A stretch of 64,000 nucleotides of DNA from an uncultured Oscillospiraceae bacterium (GTDB lineage: Bacteria; Bacillota; Clostridia; Oscillospirales; Oscillospiraceae): positions 1-64,000 of the forward strand of contig CAJTYK010000004.1 in the NCBI GenBank assembly GCA_910584285.1. The letters are read 5' to 3'. Below the pieces are notes generated by a model. That model did no database searches, was not told the origin of the DNA, and was given only the letters and a program-made list of their open reading frames with translations. Of the stretch, positions 34,031 through 43,881 are shown piece by piece. A program made the translations under genes and the position numbers. Each line of letters begins with the position of its first letter. Position 1 is the stretch's first letter.

Positions 34031-35580
34031 GGCGGACCAGACCGTTCCTGGCCCTGTGCCTGTGCGCCCTGCTGGCCTTGTCCGGCTGCGGGGAGCCGGA
34101 GCCCTTGCCCTCCCCTACCGCCACGCCGGAGCCTACCCCCAGTCCCACCGCCCAGCCCCCCGCCCGGTTCAGCCTGGGCTGGGATCCCGCCGCCTCCCTC
34201 CACCCCATCACCGGGGAGAGCCAGGTGAACCAGGAGCTGACGGGGCTGGTGTACCAGGGGCTGTATGAGCTGGACAACACCTTCACCCCCCGGCCCGTGC
34301 TGGCCCAGTCCGCCGCGGTCAGCGAGGATGGGCTCACCTGGACGTTTACCCTGAAATCCGGGGCGGTGTTCTCTGACGGCACGCCCCTCACCGCCGCCCA
34401 CGGGGCGGCGTCGCTGAACGCCGCCCGGGCCGCCCCCCTCTACGCCCCCCGGTTGGTGGGGCTCACCGGGGCGGCGGCGGGGGAGGACGGAGCGTTGATC
34501 GTCACCCTGTCCGCCCCCAACGGCAATCTGCCCGCCCTGCTGGACGTGCCCATCGTGCTGGAGCAGCCGGAGGGCGCCGCCCCCCTGGGTACGGGATACT
34601 ACTGCTATGAGCAGTCGGGGGAGCAGCTGCTGCTCCGGGCCAATCCCCACAACCCCTCCGCCTCCGCCCTGCCCTATGACGCCATCCCGCTGACGCCGGC
34701 CTCCGACGCCGCGTCCCGGATCGCCGCCTTTGACAGCGGGGAGGTGTCCTGCGTCACCACCGACTTCACCTCCCCCTACGCCCTGGGCTACTCCAGCAGC
34801 TACGAGGCCACCGACTTCCCCACCACCACCCTGCTGTATGTGGGCTTCCAGGCCGGCGGCGGGATGTGTCGCTCCCCTCTGGTGCGGCGGGCCTTCTCCA
34901 TGGCCCTGGATCGGCAGGAGGCGGTGCGACTGGATCTGTCCGGCCACGGGGATGGGGCCTGCCTGCCCGTCTCCCCCCTGTCCGGGGAGTACGGCCAGAC
35001 CGCCGCGGACGCCCTGGCCTATGATCTGGAACAGGCCGCCGCCCTGCTGGAGGAGGCGGGCTATGAAAAAAAGGAGGACGGCCTGCTGTACGACCGCCGG
35101 GATCCGGCAGAGGTCACCCTGTTGGTGAACAGCGACAACGACGCGCGGCAAGCCATCGCCAACCGGCTGGCCCGGGCTCTGGAGGAGCTGGGGGTGACGG
35201 TGACGGTAACCCGCCTGCCCTGGAGCGGCTACACCGCCGCCCTGGAGAAGGGGGACTTCGACCTGTACCTGGGGGAGGTGCGCCTCACCGGGGACTTCGA
35301 CCCCACCGCCCTGCTGGCCGGGGAGCTGAACTACGGCGGGTTCTACAGCGAGGAGCTGTCCGCCCGGCTGGCCCAGTGGAAGGCCGCCCGGGGGGAGGGG
35401 CGGGCCCAGGCCGCCAACGCCCTATGGGAGCAGTTCGCCCAGGAGGCGCCCATCGCCCCGGTGTGCTTCAAACGGGGCTCCCTGTTGATGCGGTGGGGGA
35501 TGGCCGCCAATCTGACCCCCACCCGGGCCAACCCCTATTATCAGATGGATCAGTGGATCACCACGGGATATGGCCGGTGA
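34027..35580 (+). CDS. Family 5 ABC-transporter substrate-binding lipoprotein
   Basis: A 517-residue lipoprotein (lipobox LALSGC at residues about 14-19, then a Pro/Thr linker). The mature part is a DppA/OppA-type extracellular solute-binding fold (NQELTGLVYQGLYELDNTFT, WTFTLKSGAVFSDGTPLTAA). No permease or ATPase genes follow, so it is an orphan binding protein that must use a transporter encoded elsewhere or act as a sensor. It overlaps pgeF by four bases; a link to peptidoglycan peptides is tempting but inferred only from position. Confidence 0.85.
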   Translation: MRRTRPFLALCLCALLALSGCGEPEPLPSPTATPEPTPSPTAQPPARFSLGWDPAASLHPITGESQVNQELTGLVYQGLYELDNTFTPRPVLAQSAAVSEDGLTWTFTLKSGAVFSDGTPLTAAHGAASLNAARAAPLYAPRLVGLTGAAAGEDGALIVTLSAPNGNLPALLDVPIVLEQPEGAAPLGTGYYCYEQSGEQLLLRANPHNPSASALPYDAIPLTPASDAASRIAAFDSGEVSCVTTDFTSPYALGYSSSYEATDFPTTTLLYVGFQAGGGMCRSPLVRRAFSMALDRQEAVRLDLSGHGDGACLPVSPLSGEYGQTAADALAYDLEQAAALLEEAGYEKKEDGLLYDRRDPAEVTLLVNSDNDARQAIANRLARALEELGVTVTVTRLPWSGYTAALEKGDFDLYLGEVRLTGDFDPTALLAGELNYGGFYSEELSARLAQWKAARGEGRAQAANALWEQFAQEAPIAPVCFKRGSLLMRWGMAANLTPTRANPYYQMDQWITTGYGR

Positions 35581-35652
35581 GCCGGCACAAGCCCGGGCCG
35601 CTGTCCCGATACACAGACCCGGCTCCGTTCCGGGAAAAGGAGAGAATCACCA

Positions 35653-38600
35653 ATGAGTGAGACGGTAAACCAGGTATTCCGTTGTTATGCCCGCAAGCGC
35701 CCCGGCTTTGACGTGGAGGCCCGCGCGCTGCTGAATCAGCTCCGGGGGCAGCTGGGCGTGGGGCAGCTGGAGGAGGTGTCCATCCTCCACCGCTATGACG
35801 TGGAGGGGGTCTCCCGAGGGGTCTTTGAGCAGGCCAGGGGCATCGTGTTCTCCGAGCCCCAGGTGGACGACGTGTTTGACGAGGACGACCCCTCCCCCCG
35901 CCCGCCGGAGTACACCCTGGCGGTGGAGGCCCTGCCGGGGCAGTTCGATCAGCGGGCGGACTCCGCCGCCCAGTGCATCCAGCTCCTGGCCGGGGTGGAG
36001 CGGCCCCGGGTGGCCTGCGCCACCATCTATCACTTCTACGCCGCCCAGGGGGCGCTGTCCCAGGCGGATCGGGACAAGATCAAGAGCTACCTCATCAACC
36101 CGGTGGAGTGCCGGGAGGCGTCCCTGGACAAGCCGGACACCCTGATGCGGGAGTACGCCGCGCCCGCCATGGTGGAGACGCTGGACGGCTTCACCGAGCT
36201 GTCTGGAGAGGAGCTGGCCGCCCTGCTGGACAAGCTGGGGCTGGCCATGGATCTGGACGATCTGAAGTTCCTGCAAGGCTACTTCCGGGACTGGGAGCGC
36301 CGGGATCCCACCATCACCGAGGTGCGGGTGGTGGACACCTACTGGTCGGATCACTGCCGCCACACCACCTTCTCCACCCATTTGAAGGAAATCCAGATCG
36401 AGGATCCCAGGGTGCAGAGCGCCTATGAGCGCTATCTGGCCGCCCGGGAGGAGGTCTACGGCCCCGAGAAGGCGAAAAAGCGCCCCCAGACCCTGATGGA
36501 CATCGCCACCATCGGCGCCAAGGTGCTGAAAAAGCGGGGGGAGCTGCCCGAGCTGGACGAGAGCGAGGAAATCAACGCCTGCTCCATCCACGTCCCCGCC
36601 GTGGTGGACGGGGAGGAGCAGGACTGGCTACTCATGTTCAAAAACGAGACCCATAACCACCCCACCGAGATCGAGCCCTTCGGCGGCGCGGCCACCTGCA
36701 TCGGCGGGTGCATCCGGGATCCCCTGTCCGGCCGGGCCTACGTCCACCAGGCCATGCGGGTCACCGGGGGCGGCGATCCCACGGTTCCCCTCTCTGATAC
36801 CTTGGAGGGCAAGCTGCCCCAGCGGAAGATCGCCCAGACCGCCGCCGCGGGCTACTCCTCCTACGGCAACCAGATCGGGCTGGCCACTGGCCACGTGGCG
36901 GAGCTCTACCACCCTGGGTATATTGCCAAGCGGCTGGAGTGCGGCGCGGTGGTGGCCGCCGCCCCCGCCAGCCATGTGCGCCGGGAGCGCCCCGCCCCCG
37001 GGGACGTGGTGATCCTGCTGGGCGGCCGCACCGGCCGGGACGGCATCGGCGGGGCCACCGGCTCCTCCAAAAGCCACAACAAGAAGTCGCTGGCGACGAT
37101 GGCCAGCGAGGTGCAGAAGGGCAACGCCCCCGAGGAGCGCAAGCTCCAGCGGTTCTTCCGCCGAGAGGACGTGTCCCGGATGATCAAACGGTGCAACGAC
37201 TTCGGCGCGGGGGGCGTGTCCGTGGCCATCGGCGAGCTGGCCGACGGGCTGGCCATCGACCTGGACGCGGTGCGGAAAAAGTACGACGGCCTGGACGGCA
37301 CGGAGCTGGCTATCTCCGAGAGCCAGGAGCGGATGGCGGTGGTGGTGGCCCCCGAGGACGAGGAGCTGTTCATCTCCCTGGCCGAGGCGGCGGAGAACCT
37401 GGAGGCCTACCGGGTGGCGGTGGTGACGGAGAGCCCCCGGATGGTGATGAAATGGAAGGGACAGGTCATCGCGGATCTGAGCCGGGAGTTTTTGAACACC
37501 AACGGCGCGGTGAAGCGGGCCCGGGTGTCCGTGCCCAATGCTGAAAAGACAGGGGAGTTTGCCATTTCCCTTGTCTGTAGACCGGAGGACGCGGAAATAC
37601 TGGAGGACGGGTCGCTGTACTGGTCTACCTCCACGACCTGCCGCGTCCGGGCCGACATGGGCGCGCCCCGGTTCCACAGCCTGCGGGAGATGGCGGCCAG
37701 TTTGAAGTGCGCCTCCCGCCGGGGGCTGGTGGAGCGGTTCGATGGCTCCATCGGCGCGGGCTCGGTGCTCATGCCCTTCGGCGGCAAATATCAGACTACC
37801 CCCGCCCAGGCCATGGCGGCGCTGCTGCCCACCATGCCGGGGGAGGAGACGGATCAGGCCAGCGTCATGGCCTGGGGCTGCGACCCGGACTGGCTGAGCG
37901 CCGATCCCTTCGCGGGGGCCCGGGCCAGCGTCACCGTCTCCCTGGCCAAGATCGTGGCGGCGGGGGCGGATTACCATGACGCCTACCTCACCATGCAGGA
38001 ATTTTTCGAGAAGCTGCGGGACGACCCCGCCCGCTGGGGCAAGCCCTTTGCCGCCCTGCTGGGGGCGCTGGACGCCCAGCTCAAATACGGCTGCGCCGCC
38101 ATTGGCGGCAAGGACTCCATGTCCGGCTCCTTCCTGGATCTGGACGTGCCCCCCACCCTGATCTCCTTCGCCATAGCCCCCGTCAAGGCCGGGGACGTGC
38201 TCTCTCCCGAGTTCAAGGGGGCGGGGCACCCAGTGTATGTGTTCGCGGGCGGCCCGAAGGATCCGTCTGCGTGGGACGCCTTCCACAAGCTGGCCCAGGA
38301 GGGAAAGGTATGCGCCGCCTGGGCGGTGGAGCACAGCGTGGCCGAGGGCCTGATGAAGATGTCCTTCGGCAACCGGATCGGCTTCGCCGCCGACCGGTCG
38401 GTGCCTTTGGGTTGGTACGCCCCTGCCCAGGGCAGCATGATCGCGGAACTGACCGGCGATGTGGATATCCCCAATGTCATCCGCCTGGGTGTGACGACCG
38501 AGGAGCCCACCGTTACGCTGTACCACAGCGGGGACTGGCCCAGCTGCCCCAAGGGGGAGGATTCCGCCCCCATCGACGAACTGCTGGCGCTGAACGAGCA

Positions 38601-39501
38601 GACGCTGGAGGAGGTCTACCCCACAAAAGCAGGCACCTCCGAGGCGGTGGAGCCCATCGCCTGGGATCGCCGCTCCCCTGCCGTGTTCGACGGCGAGATC
38701 GCCCGGCCCCGGGTGGTCATACCCGTGTTCCCCGGCACCAACTGCGAGTATGACAGCGTGCGCGCCTGCCTGCGGGCGGGGATGGACGCGGAGACGGTGG
38801 TGATCCGCAACCTCACCCCCCAGGCGCTGGCCGATTCCGCCCTGGAGCTGGAGCACGCCATCAAGAACGCCCAGATTGTGTTCCTCCCCGGCGGTTTCTC
38901 CGGCGGCGACGAGCCGGAGGGCTCCGCCAAGCTGATTGTGTCCTTCTTCCGCAACCCCCGGCTGACGGACGCGGTGCACGACCTGCTCAAGCACCGGGAC
39001 GGGCTGATGCTGGGTATCTGCAACGGCTTCCAGGCGCTGGTGAAGCTGGGGCTGCTGCCCTGGGGCGAGATCCGGCCCACGGACGAGCACAGCCCCACCC
39101 TGACCTATAACCTCATCGGGCGGCATCAGAGCCGGTACGTCACCACCCGGGTGTGCTCGGTGAAATCCCCGTGGATGCTGCTCAGCCATGTGGGCGACCT
39201 CCACACCATCCCCGTGTCCCACGGCGAGGGCCGGTTTGTGGCTCCACGGGACGTGCTGGATCAGCTCATCGCCGACGGGCAGGTGGCCACCCAATACGTG
39301 GACGTCGCCGGCGTGCCCTCCATGGACAGCGCGGCCAACCCCAATGGCTCGATGTGCGCCATCGAAGGGATCTTCTCCCCCGACGGCCGGGTGTTTGGAA
39401 AGATGGGCCACAGCGAGCGGCGGGGGCAGTTTGTGGCGAAAAATATCCCCGGGGACAAGCTCCAGCCCATTTTTGAGTCCGGGGCGCTGTATTTCCGGTA
39501 A
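35653..39501 (+). CDS. purL: Phosphoribosylformylglycinamidine synthase, single-chain
   Basis: A 1282-residue FGAM synthase that fuses the PurL synthase and PurQ glutaminase parts in one polypeptide, as in many clostridia. It converts FGAR, glutamine and ATP to FGAM in purine synthesis. Visible blocks: SDHCRHTTFSTH in the first ATP domain, KNETHNHPTEIEPFGGAATC, and a C-terminal glutaminase with FPGTNCEYDS, LGICNGFQAL (nucleophile Cys) and VSHGEGRF (catalytic His). AAAGGAG precedes the ATG. It stands alone, separate from other pur genes in this window. Confidence 0.96.
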   Translation: MSETVNQVFRCYARKRPGFDVEARALLNQLRGQLGVGQLEEVSILHRYDVEGVSRGVFEQARGIVFSEPQVDDVFDEDDPSPRPPEYTLAVEALPGQFDQRADSAAQCIQLLAGVERPRVACATIYHFYAAQGALSQADRDKIKSYLINPVECREASLDKPDTLMREYAAPAMVETLDGFTELSGEELAALLDKLGLAMDLDDLKFLQGYFRDWERRDPTITEVRVVDTYWSDHCRHTTFSTHLKEIQIEDPRVQSAYERYLAAREEVYGPEKAKKRPQTLMDIATIGAKVLKKRGELPELDESEEINACSIHVPAVVDGEEQDWLLMFKNETHNHPTEIEPFGGAATCIGGCIRDPLSGRAYVHQAMRVTGGGDPTVPLSDTLEGKLPQRKIAQTAAAGYSSYGNQIGLATGHVAELYHPGYIAKRLECGAVVAAAPASHVRRERPAPGDVVILLGGRTGRDGIGGATGSSKSHNKKSLATMASEVQKGNAPEERKLQRFFRREDVSRMIKRCNDFGAGGVSVAIGELADGLAIDLDAVRKKYDGLDGTELAISESQERMAVVVAPEDEELFISLAEAAENLEAYRVAVVTESPRMVMKWKGQVIADLSREFLNTNGAVKRARVSVPNAEKTGEFAISLVCRPEDAEILEDGSLYWSTSTTCRVRADMGAPRFHSLREMAASLKCASRRGLVERFDGSIGAGSVLMPFGGKYQTTPAQAMAALLPTMPGEETDQASVMAWGCDPDWLSADPFAGARASVTVSLAKIVAAGADYHDAYLTMQEFFEKLRDDPARWGKPFAALLGALDAQLKYGCAAIGGKDSMSGSFLDLDVPPTLISFAIAPVKAGDVLSPEFKGAGHPVYVFAGGPKDPSAWDAFHKLAQEGKVCAAWAVEHSVAEGLMKMSFGNRIGFAADRSVPLGWYAPAQGSMIAELTGDVDIPNVIRLGVTTEEPTVTLYHSGDWPSCPKGEDSAPIDELLALNEQTLEEVYPTKAGTSEAVEPIAWDRRSPAVFDGEIARPRVVIPVFPGTNCEYDSVRACLRAGMDAETVVIRNLTPQALADSALELEHAIKNAQIVFLPGGFSGGDEPEGSAKLIVSFFRNPRLTDAVHDLLKHRDGLMLGICNGFQALVKLGLLPWGEIRPTDEHSPTLTYNLIGRHQSRYVTTRVCSVKSPWMLLSHVGDLHTIPVSHGEGRFVAPRDVLDQLIADGQVATQYVDVAGVPSMDSAANPNGSMCAIEGIFSPDGRVFGKMGHSERRGQFVAKNIPGDKLQPIFESGALYFR

Positions 39502-39570
39502 GCGCGGGACAGAACTATCTGTTCCGGTGAAAGCGGGCCGTCCTGCCCTACGGGTTGAGGATAGGATAGA

Positions 39571-39616
39571 ATCCGGTGCGGGGGCGCATACTACGCGCCT
39601 CTGCACCGGATATTTT
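39571..39616 (+). terminator. Terminator after purL
   Basis: ATCCGGTGC (39571-39579) pairs with GCACCGGAT (39603-39611), with a further GGGGCGC/GCGCCTC inner stem, followed by ATTTT. Confidence 0.65.
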
Positions 39617-39639
39617 GACCGAAAAAAGGGGGAATTCCT

Positions 39640-40371
39640 ATGAAATACGCGCTGATCACCGGCGGATCCCGGGGGATCGGGGCTGCCGCCGCCCGACTGT
39701 TCGCCCGCCGGGGCTGGGGGGTGGCGGTGGGCTACTGCCACAGCGAGGAGCGGGCCCTGGCCCTGGTGGACGAGCTGTCCGGCCTGGGTGTGCCCGCCCT
39801 GGCCGTCCGGGCGGACGTGGCCGAGGAGGGGCAGGTGGAGCAGATGGTTGACAATGTGTTAGAAAAATTTTGTCAACTTGACATTTTGCTTTGCTCTGCC
39901 GGGGTGTCTCATGTGGGGCTGATCAGTCAAATTGACGGGGACGAATGGCGGCGGCTGTTTGCCGTCAACGTGGACGGGGTGCACCACTGCTGCCGGGCCG
40001 TCCTCCCCCATATGCTGGGGCGGAAAAGGGGCTCCATCGTCACCGTATCCTCTATGTGGGGGCAGGTGGGGGCCTCCTGCGAGGTTGCCTATTCCGCCAC
40101 CAAGGGGGCGGTGATCGCCTACACCAAGGCCCTGGCCAAGGAGCTTGGCCCCTCCAATATCCGGGTGAACTGTGTGGCCCCGGGGGTGATTGACACAGAG
40201 ATGAACGCCCATCTGTCGCCGGACGACCTGGCCGCCCTGGCGGACGAGACCCCCCTGGGCCGGATCGGAACGGCGGAGGAGGCCGCCGCGGCCGCGGCCT
40301 TTCTGGCCTCCGACGAGGCTTCCTTCCTCACGGGGCAGGTGGTGTGTCCCAACGGGGGACTGGTGGTTTAG
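39640..40371 (+). CDS. Short-chain dehydrogenase/reductase (FabG-like)
   Basis: A 243-residue SDR. The cofactor loop is TGGSRGIGAA, the usual NNAG motif reads CSAGVS, and the catalytic Ser, Tyr and Lys are in VSSMWGQVG and YSATKGAV. It may reduce 3-oxoacyl-ACP or a small carbonyl compound with NADPH. It is not next to other fatty-acid genes, so a housekeeping FabG role is unlikely. Its 5' third contains an AT-rich patch (about 39850-39895), and composition otherwise matches neighbours. Confidence 0.88.
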   Translation: MKYALITGGSRGIGAAAARLFARRGWGVAVGYCHSEERALALVDELSGLGVPALAVRADVAEEGQVEQMVDNVLEKFCQLDILLCSAGVSHVGLISQIDGDEWRRLFAVNVDGVHHCCRAVLPHMLGRKRGSIVTVSSMWGQVGASCEVAYSATKGAVIAYTKALAKELGPSNIRVNCVAPGVIDTEMNAHLSPDDLAALADETPLGRIGTAEEAAAAAAFLASDEASFLTGQVVCPNGGLVV

Positions 40372-40440
40372 GGACAAATTCCCGTCACAATATCATACAG
40401 CCCCGTTGTCCATCCGTGCGCCTTTGTGCAAAATTGCTGG

Positions 40441-40469
40441 TTGACAACAGCGGCAGGCAAGTATATAAT
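40441..40469 (+). promoter_or_regulatory. Consensus promoter of the liv operon
   Basis: TTGACA (40441-40446), 17 bases, TATAAT (40464-40469). The leader of about 145 bases contains GGGGGGCGC...GCCCCC (about 40482-40503), a hairpin that may regulate the operon. Confidence 0.85.
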
Positions 40470-40619
40470 TGTCAACAATCTGGGGGGCGCAATCGTGCCC
40501 CCTTCGATGTTTGAAGCCCCCATCCGCGGCCTCAAGGGTCGTCTGAACCCACAGCCGGCAATTCCGGCCGCGAATGCGGACGCTCTGGATCGTCAGCATG
40601 ACATAGAGGAGGAACGAGA

Positions 40620-41801
40620 ATGAAGAAGAAGAACCTTGCGGCCCTGCTCATGGCGGGAGCCCTGTGCTTCGGCCTGCTGGCCGGCTGCTCCAACGGCAAT
40701 AATCCCGGCGGCAACAGCGGCGGCGCGGTCACCATCAAGGTGGGCGGCATCGGCCCCATTACCGGCGATTTGGCCCAGTACGGCACCGCCACCGAGTGGG
40801 GCGCAGAGATCGCCGTGGAGGAGATCAACGCCAAGAACGGCCCCATCAAGCTGGACTACCGCTTTGAGGACGACACCGGCGTGGCCGATACCGCCGTGTC
40901 CGCCTACAACTCCCTGAAGGACTGGGCCAAGGACGCGCCCCTGGTGATCTACGGCTGCACCACCACCGCCCCCTGTGTGGCTGTGGCGTCTGAAACCTTC
41001 GCCGACCGCTATTTCCAGCTCACCCCGTCCGCGTCCTCTCCCGACGTCACCGCCAATAAGGACAACGCCTTCCAGATGTGCTTCACCGATCCCGGCCAGG
41101 GCGTGGCCGCCGCCGAGTACCTCAAGAACGCCGGCCTGGGTACCAAGATCGGTGTCATCTACAACAACGGCGACGCCTACTCCACCGGCATTGCCAACGC
41201 CTTCATCGCCAAGGCCAAGGAAGTGGGCCTGGAGGTGGTGGCCACCCAGACCTACCCCGACGACAAGACCACCGATTACACCGTGCAGCTCAACGCCTGC
41301 AAGGACGCCGGGGCCGACCTGGTGTTCCTGCCCATCTACTATACCCCCGCCTCCCTGATCCTGGCCCAGGCCAAGCAGATGAGCTACGCCCCCATCTTCT
41401 TCGGTGGCGACGGCATGGACGGTATGCTGGACATGGAGGGCTTTGACAAGTCCCTGGCCGAGGGCCTGTTGCTCATGACCCCGTTCAACGCCTCCGGCAC
41501 CGACGAGCGCACCAAGTCCTTTGTGGAGAAGTACCAGGAGGCCCACGGCATCCTGCCCAACCAGTTCGCCGCCGACGGCTATGACTGCATGTACGCCATC
41601 TATGAGGCCTGCTGCAAGATCGACGGCATCGCCGACATGGACAGCCAGAAGCTGTGCGACGCGCTGATCGCCATGTTCACCGGCGGCGACTTCTCCGTGG
41701 ACGGCCTCACCGGCACCAGCATGAAGTGGCTGGAGAGCGGCGAGATCTCCAAGGCCCCCGTGGTGGTTAAGGTAGAGGGCGGCGTGTACGTCACCCAGTA
41801 A
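40620..41801 (+). CDS. livK: Branched-chain amino acid ABC transporter, substrate-binding lipoprotein
   Basis: A 393-residue periplasmic-binding-fold type 1 lipoprotein with signal peptide and lipobox (CFGLLAGCSNG, Cys about 22). The mature domain begins VTIKVGGIGPITGDLAQYG, typical of LivJ/LivK. It captures leucine, isoleucine, valine or similar ligands for the permease encoded downstream. AGAGGAGG precedes the ATG. An intergenic hairpin with a T-tract follows, so it can be made in excess of the membrane parts. Confidence 0.93.
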   Translation: MKKKNLAALLMAGALCFGLLAGCSNGNNPGGNSGGAVTIKVGGIGPITGDLAQYGTATEWGAEIAVEEINAKNGPIKLDYRFEDDTGVADTAVSAYNSLKDWAKDAPLVIYGCTTTAPCVAVASETFADRYFQLTPSASSPDVTANKDNAFQMCFTDPGQGVAAAEYLKNAGLGTKIGVIYNNGDAYSTGIANAFIAKAKEVGLEVVATQTYPDDKTTDYTVQLNACKDAGADLVFLPIYYTPASLILAQAKQMSYAPIFFGGDGMDGMLDMEGFDKSLAEGLLLMTPFNASGTDERTKSFVEKYQEAHGILPNQFAADGYDCMYAIYEACCKIDGIADMDSQKLCDALIAMFTGGDFSVDGLTGTSMKWLESGEISKAPVVVKVEGGVYVTQ

Positions 41802-41825
41802 TTCGGAATCAAAACAGTTCGAGCA

Positions 41826-41860
41826 GGGGGCTGCCGGGACAGTCCGGCGGCCCCCTTTTT
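41826..41860 (+). terminator. Internal (partial) terminator between livK and livH
   Basis: GGGGGCTGCCGG pairs with CCGGCGGCCCCC and is followed by TTTTT. Read-through must occur because livH has no other clear promoter. It would set the excess of binding protein over permease. Confidence 0.7.
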
Positions 41861-41921
41861 CGCCGCGGCAGGATCGGGCTCCCGCCGCGGCCCTGTCGCA
41901 TTTTCAGAGAGAGGTGAAGAA

Positions 41922-42800
41922 ATGTCGTTTTTGAACAACGTGATCACCGGCATCAGCCTGGGCAGCATCTACGCCATCATCGCCCTGGGCTACACCATGG
42001 TATACGGCATCGCCAAGATGCTGAACTTCGCCCACGGCGACGTGATCATGGTGGGGGCCTACGTGTGCTTCTTCGCCATGGGCAATTTCAATCTGCCCCC
42101 GGTGGTGGGGGTACTGCTGGCGGTGGTGGTGTGCACTCTACTGGGCGTGGTGATCGAGCGCCTGGCCTACAAGCCCCTGCGGGCCGCCCCCTCCCTGGCG
42201 GTGCTGATCACCGCCATCGGCGTCAGTTACCTGCTGCAAAACAGCGCCCAGATCCTGTGGGGCGCCGCCACCAAGACCTTCCGGCCCATCGTGGACGGCA
42301 GCCTGACGCTGGTGCCCGGGCAGCTGTCCATCTCCTATGTGGCCCTCCTGTCGGTGGTGTGCTGTATCATCGTCATGGTGGGCCTGACCCTGTTCACCGG
42401 CCAGACCAAAATGGGCAAGGCCATGCGGGCCTGCTCCGAGGACAAGGGCGCGGCCCAGCTCATGGGCATCGACGTGAACGCCACCATCTCCATGACCTTC
42501 GCCATCGGCTCCGCCCTGGCGGCGCTGGCGGGGGTGCTGATGTGCTCCGCCTACCCGGTGCTGTCCCCCACCACCGGCTCCATGCCCGGCATACGCGCCT
42601 TCACTGCCGCCGTGTTCGGCGGTATCGGCTCAGTGCCCGGGGCGCTGCTGGGCGGCATCCTGCTGGGCGTCATCGAGACCTTCGGCAAGGCGTACATCTC
42701 CACCGACCTGTCCGACGCGGTGGTGTTCGCGGTGCTGATCATCGTGCTGCTGGTGCGCCCCGCCGGACTGATGGGCAAGTACGTGCCCGAGAAAGTGTGA
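41922..42800 (+). CDS. livH: Branched-chain amino acid ABC permease LivH
   Basis: A 292-residue permease with about eight transmembrane segments and the family opening IISLGSIYAIIALGYTMVYG-type sequence (here GISLGSIYAIIALGYTMVYG), plus the coupling region around MRACSEDKGAAQLMGIDVNA. AGAGAGGTGAAG precedes the ATG. It forms the membrane channel with LivM. Confidence 0.95.
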   Translation: MSFLNNVITGISLGSIYAIIALGYTMVYGIAKMLNFAHGDVIMVGAYVCFFAMGNFNLPPVVGVLLAVVVCTLLGVVIERLAYKPLRAAPSLAVLITAIGVSYLLQNSAQILWGAATKTFRPIVDGSLTLVPGQLSISYVALLSVVCCIIVMVGLTLFTGQTKMGKAMRACSEDKGAAQLMGIDVNATISMTFAIGSALAALAGVLMCSAYPVLSPTTGSMPGIRAFTAAVFGGIGSVPGALLGGILLGVIETFGKAYISTDLSDAVVFAVLIIVLLVRPAGLMGKYVPEKV

Positions 42801-42807
42801 GGCGGCC

Positions 42808-43881
42808 ATGGAAAAGAGATTGAATGGAAAACGGTTGAGTAAAGCCTCCCGAAGCGGGTTTATCAATTACGGTATTGTGATCGCCGCCTTTGTCATCCTC
42901 CAGCTCCTCATGGCACTGGGCCTGCTGTCCAACTCCCTCCAGAGCCTGCTGGTGCCCACCTGCTGCTACATCGTCATGGCGGTGTCCCTGAACCTGACGG
43001 TGGGCATTCTGGGCGAGCTGTCCCTGGGCCACGCGGGCTTTATGAGCCTGGGGGCCTTCTCCGGCATTGTGGCCTCCTTCCTGCTGGCGGACGCGATCCC
43101 CTTCGCTCCGCTGCGCCTGGCCCTGTCCATGATCGTGGGGGCGGTGTTCGGGGCGCTGGGCGGCGTCGTCGTGGGCGTGCCCGTGCTGCGCTTGCAGGGG
43201 GACTATTTGGCTATCGTCACCCTGGCCTTTGGCCAGATCATCAAGAACATCATCATGGTGCTGTATGTGGGGGTGGATGAAAAGGGGTTCCATATTGCCG
43301 CCAGCTCTGAGCGATTCAACCTGGCAGAGGACGGCGTGGCCATCATCAAGGGCCCCATGGGGGCGGTGGGCGTGGCCAAGCTGGCCTCCTTTACCGCCGG
43401 GTTCGTGCTGATCCTGATCACGCTGGCGGTGGTGCAGAACCTGGTGAACAGCCGCTCCGGGCGGGCCATTATGGCCCTGCGGGACAACCGCATCGCCGCC
43501 GAGAGCGTGGGCATCAACACCACCAAGTACAAGCTGATGGCCTTTGTCACCTCCGCGGCGCTGGCGGGGGCGGCGGGGGCGCTGTTCGGGCTGAACTACT
43601 CCTCCACCGTGGCCTCCAAGTTCGACTTCAACGCCTCCATCCTGGTGCTGGTGTTCGTGGTGCTGGGGGGGCTGGGCTCCATCCGGGGGTCCATCATCGC
43701 CGCTGCCCTGCTCTACGTGCTGCCGGAGCTGCTGCGGCAGTTCGGCGACATCGCGGACTACCGGATGCTGGTGTACGCCATCGTGCTCATCCTGGTAATG
43801 CTGGTGACCAACAACGACAGCCTGAAGGCCCTGCTGGGCCGCATCATCCCGAAGCGGAAGGGGGCGGCATCCCATGGCTGA
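42808..43881 (+). CDS. livM: Branched-chain amino acid ABC permease LivM
   Basis: A 357-residue second permease subunit. It has the LNLTVGILGELSLGHAGFMS block and RLQGDYLAIVTLAFGQIIKN typical of LivM, with the ATPase contact loop MALRDNRIAAESVGINTTKY. It starts 7 bases after livH, and its 3' end overlaps livG by eight bases. Confidence 0.95.
   Translation: MEKRLNGKRLSKASRSGFINYGIVIAAFVILQLLMALGLLSNSLQSLLVPTCCYIVMAVSLNLTVGILGELSLGHAGFMSLGAFSGIVASFLLADAIPFAPLRLALSMIVGAVFGALGGVVVGVPVLRLQGDYLAIVTLAFGQIIKNIIMVLYVGVDEKGFHIAASSERFNLAEDGVAIIKGPMGAVGVAKLASFTAGFVLILITLAVVQNLVNSRSGRAIMALRDNRIAAESVGINTTKYKLMAFVTSAALAGAAGALFGLNYSSTVASKFDFNASILVLVFVVLGGLGSIRGSIIAAALLYVLPELLRQFGDIADYRMLVYAIVLILVMLVTNNDSLKALLGRIIPKRKGAASHG

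Noticed and set aside
36628..39741. 1037-aa open frame antisense to purL
   Set aside because: Same artefact of high GC; purL motifs on the plus strand are unambiguous.
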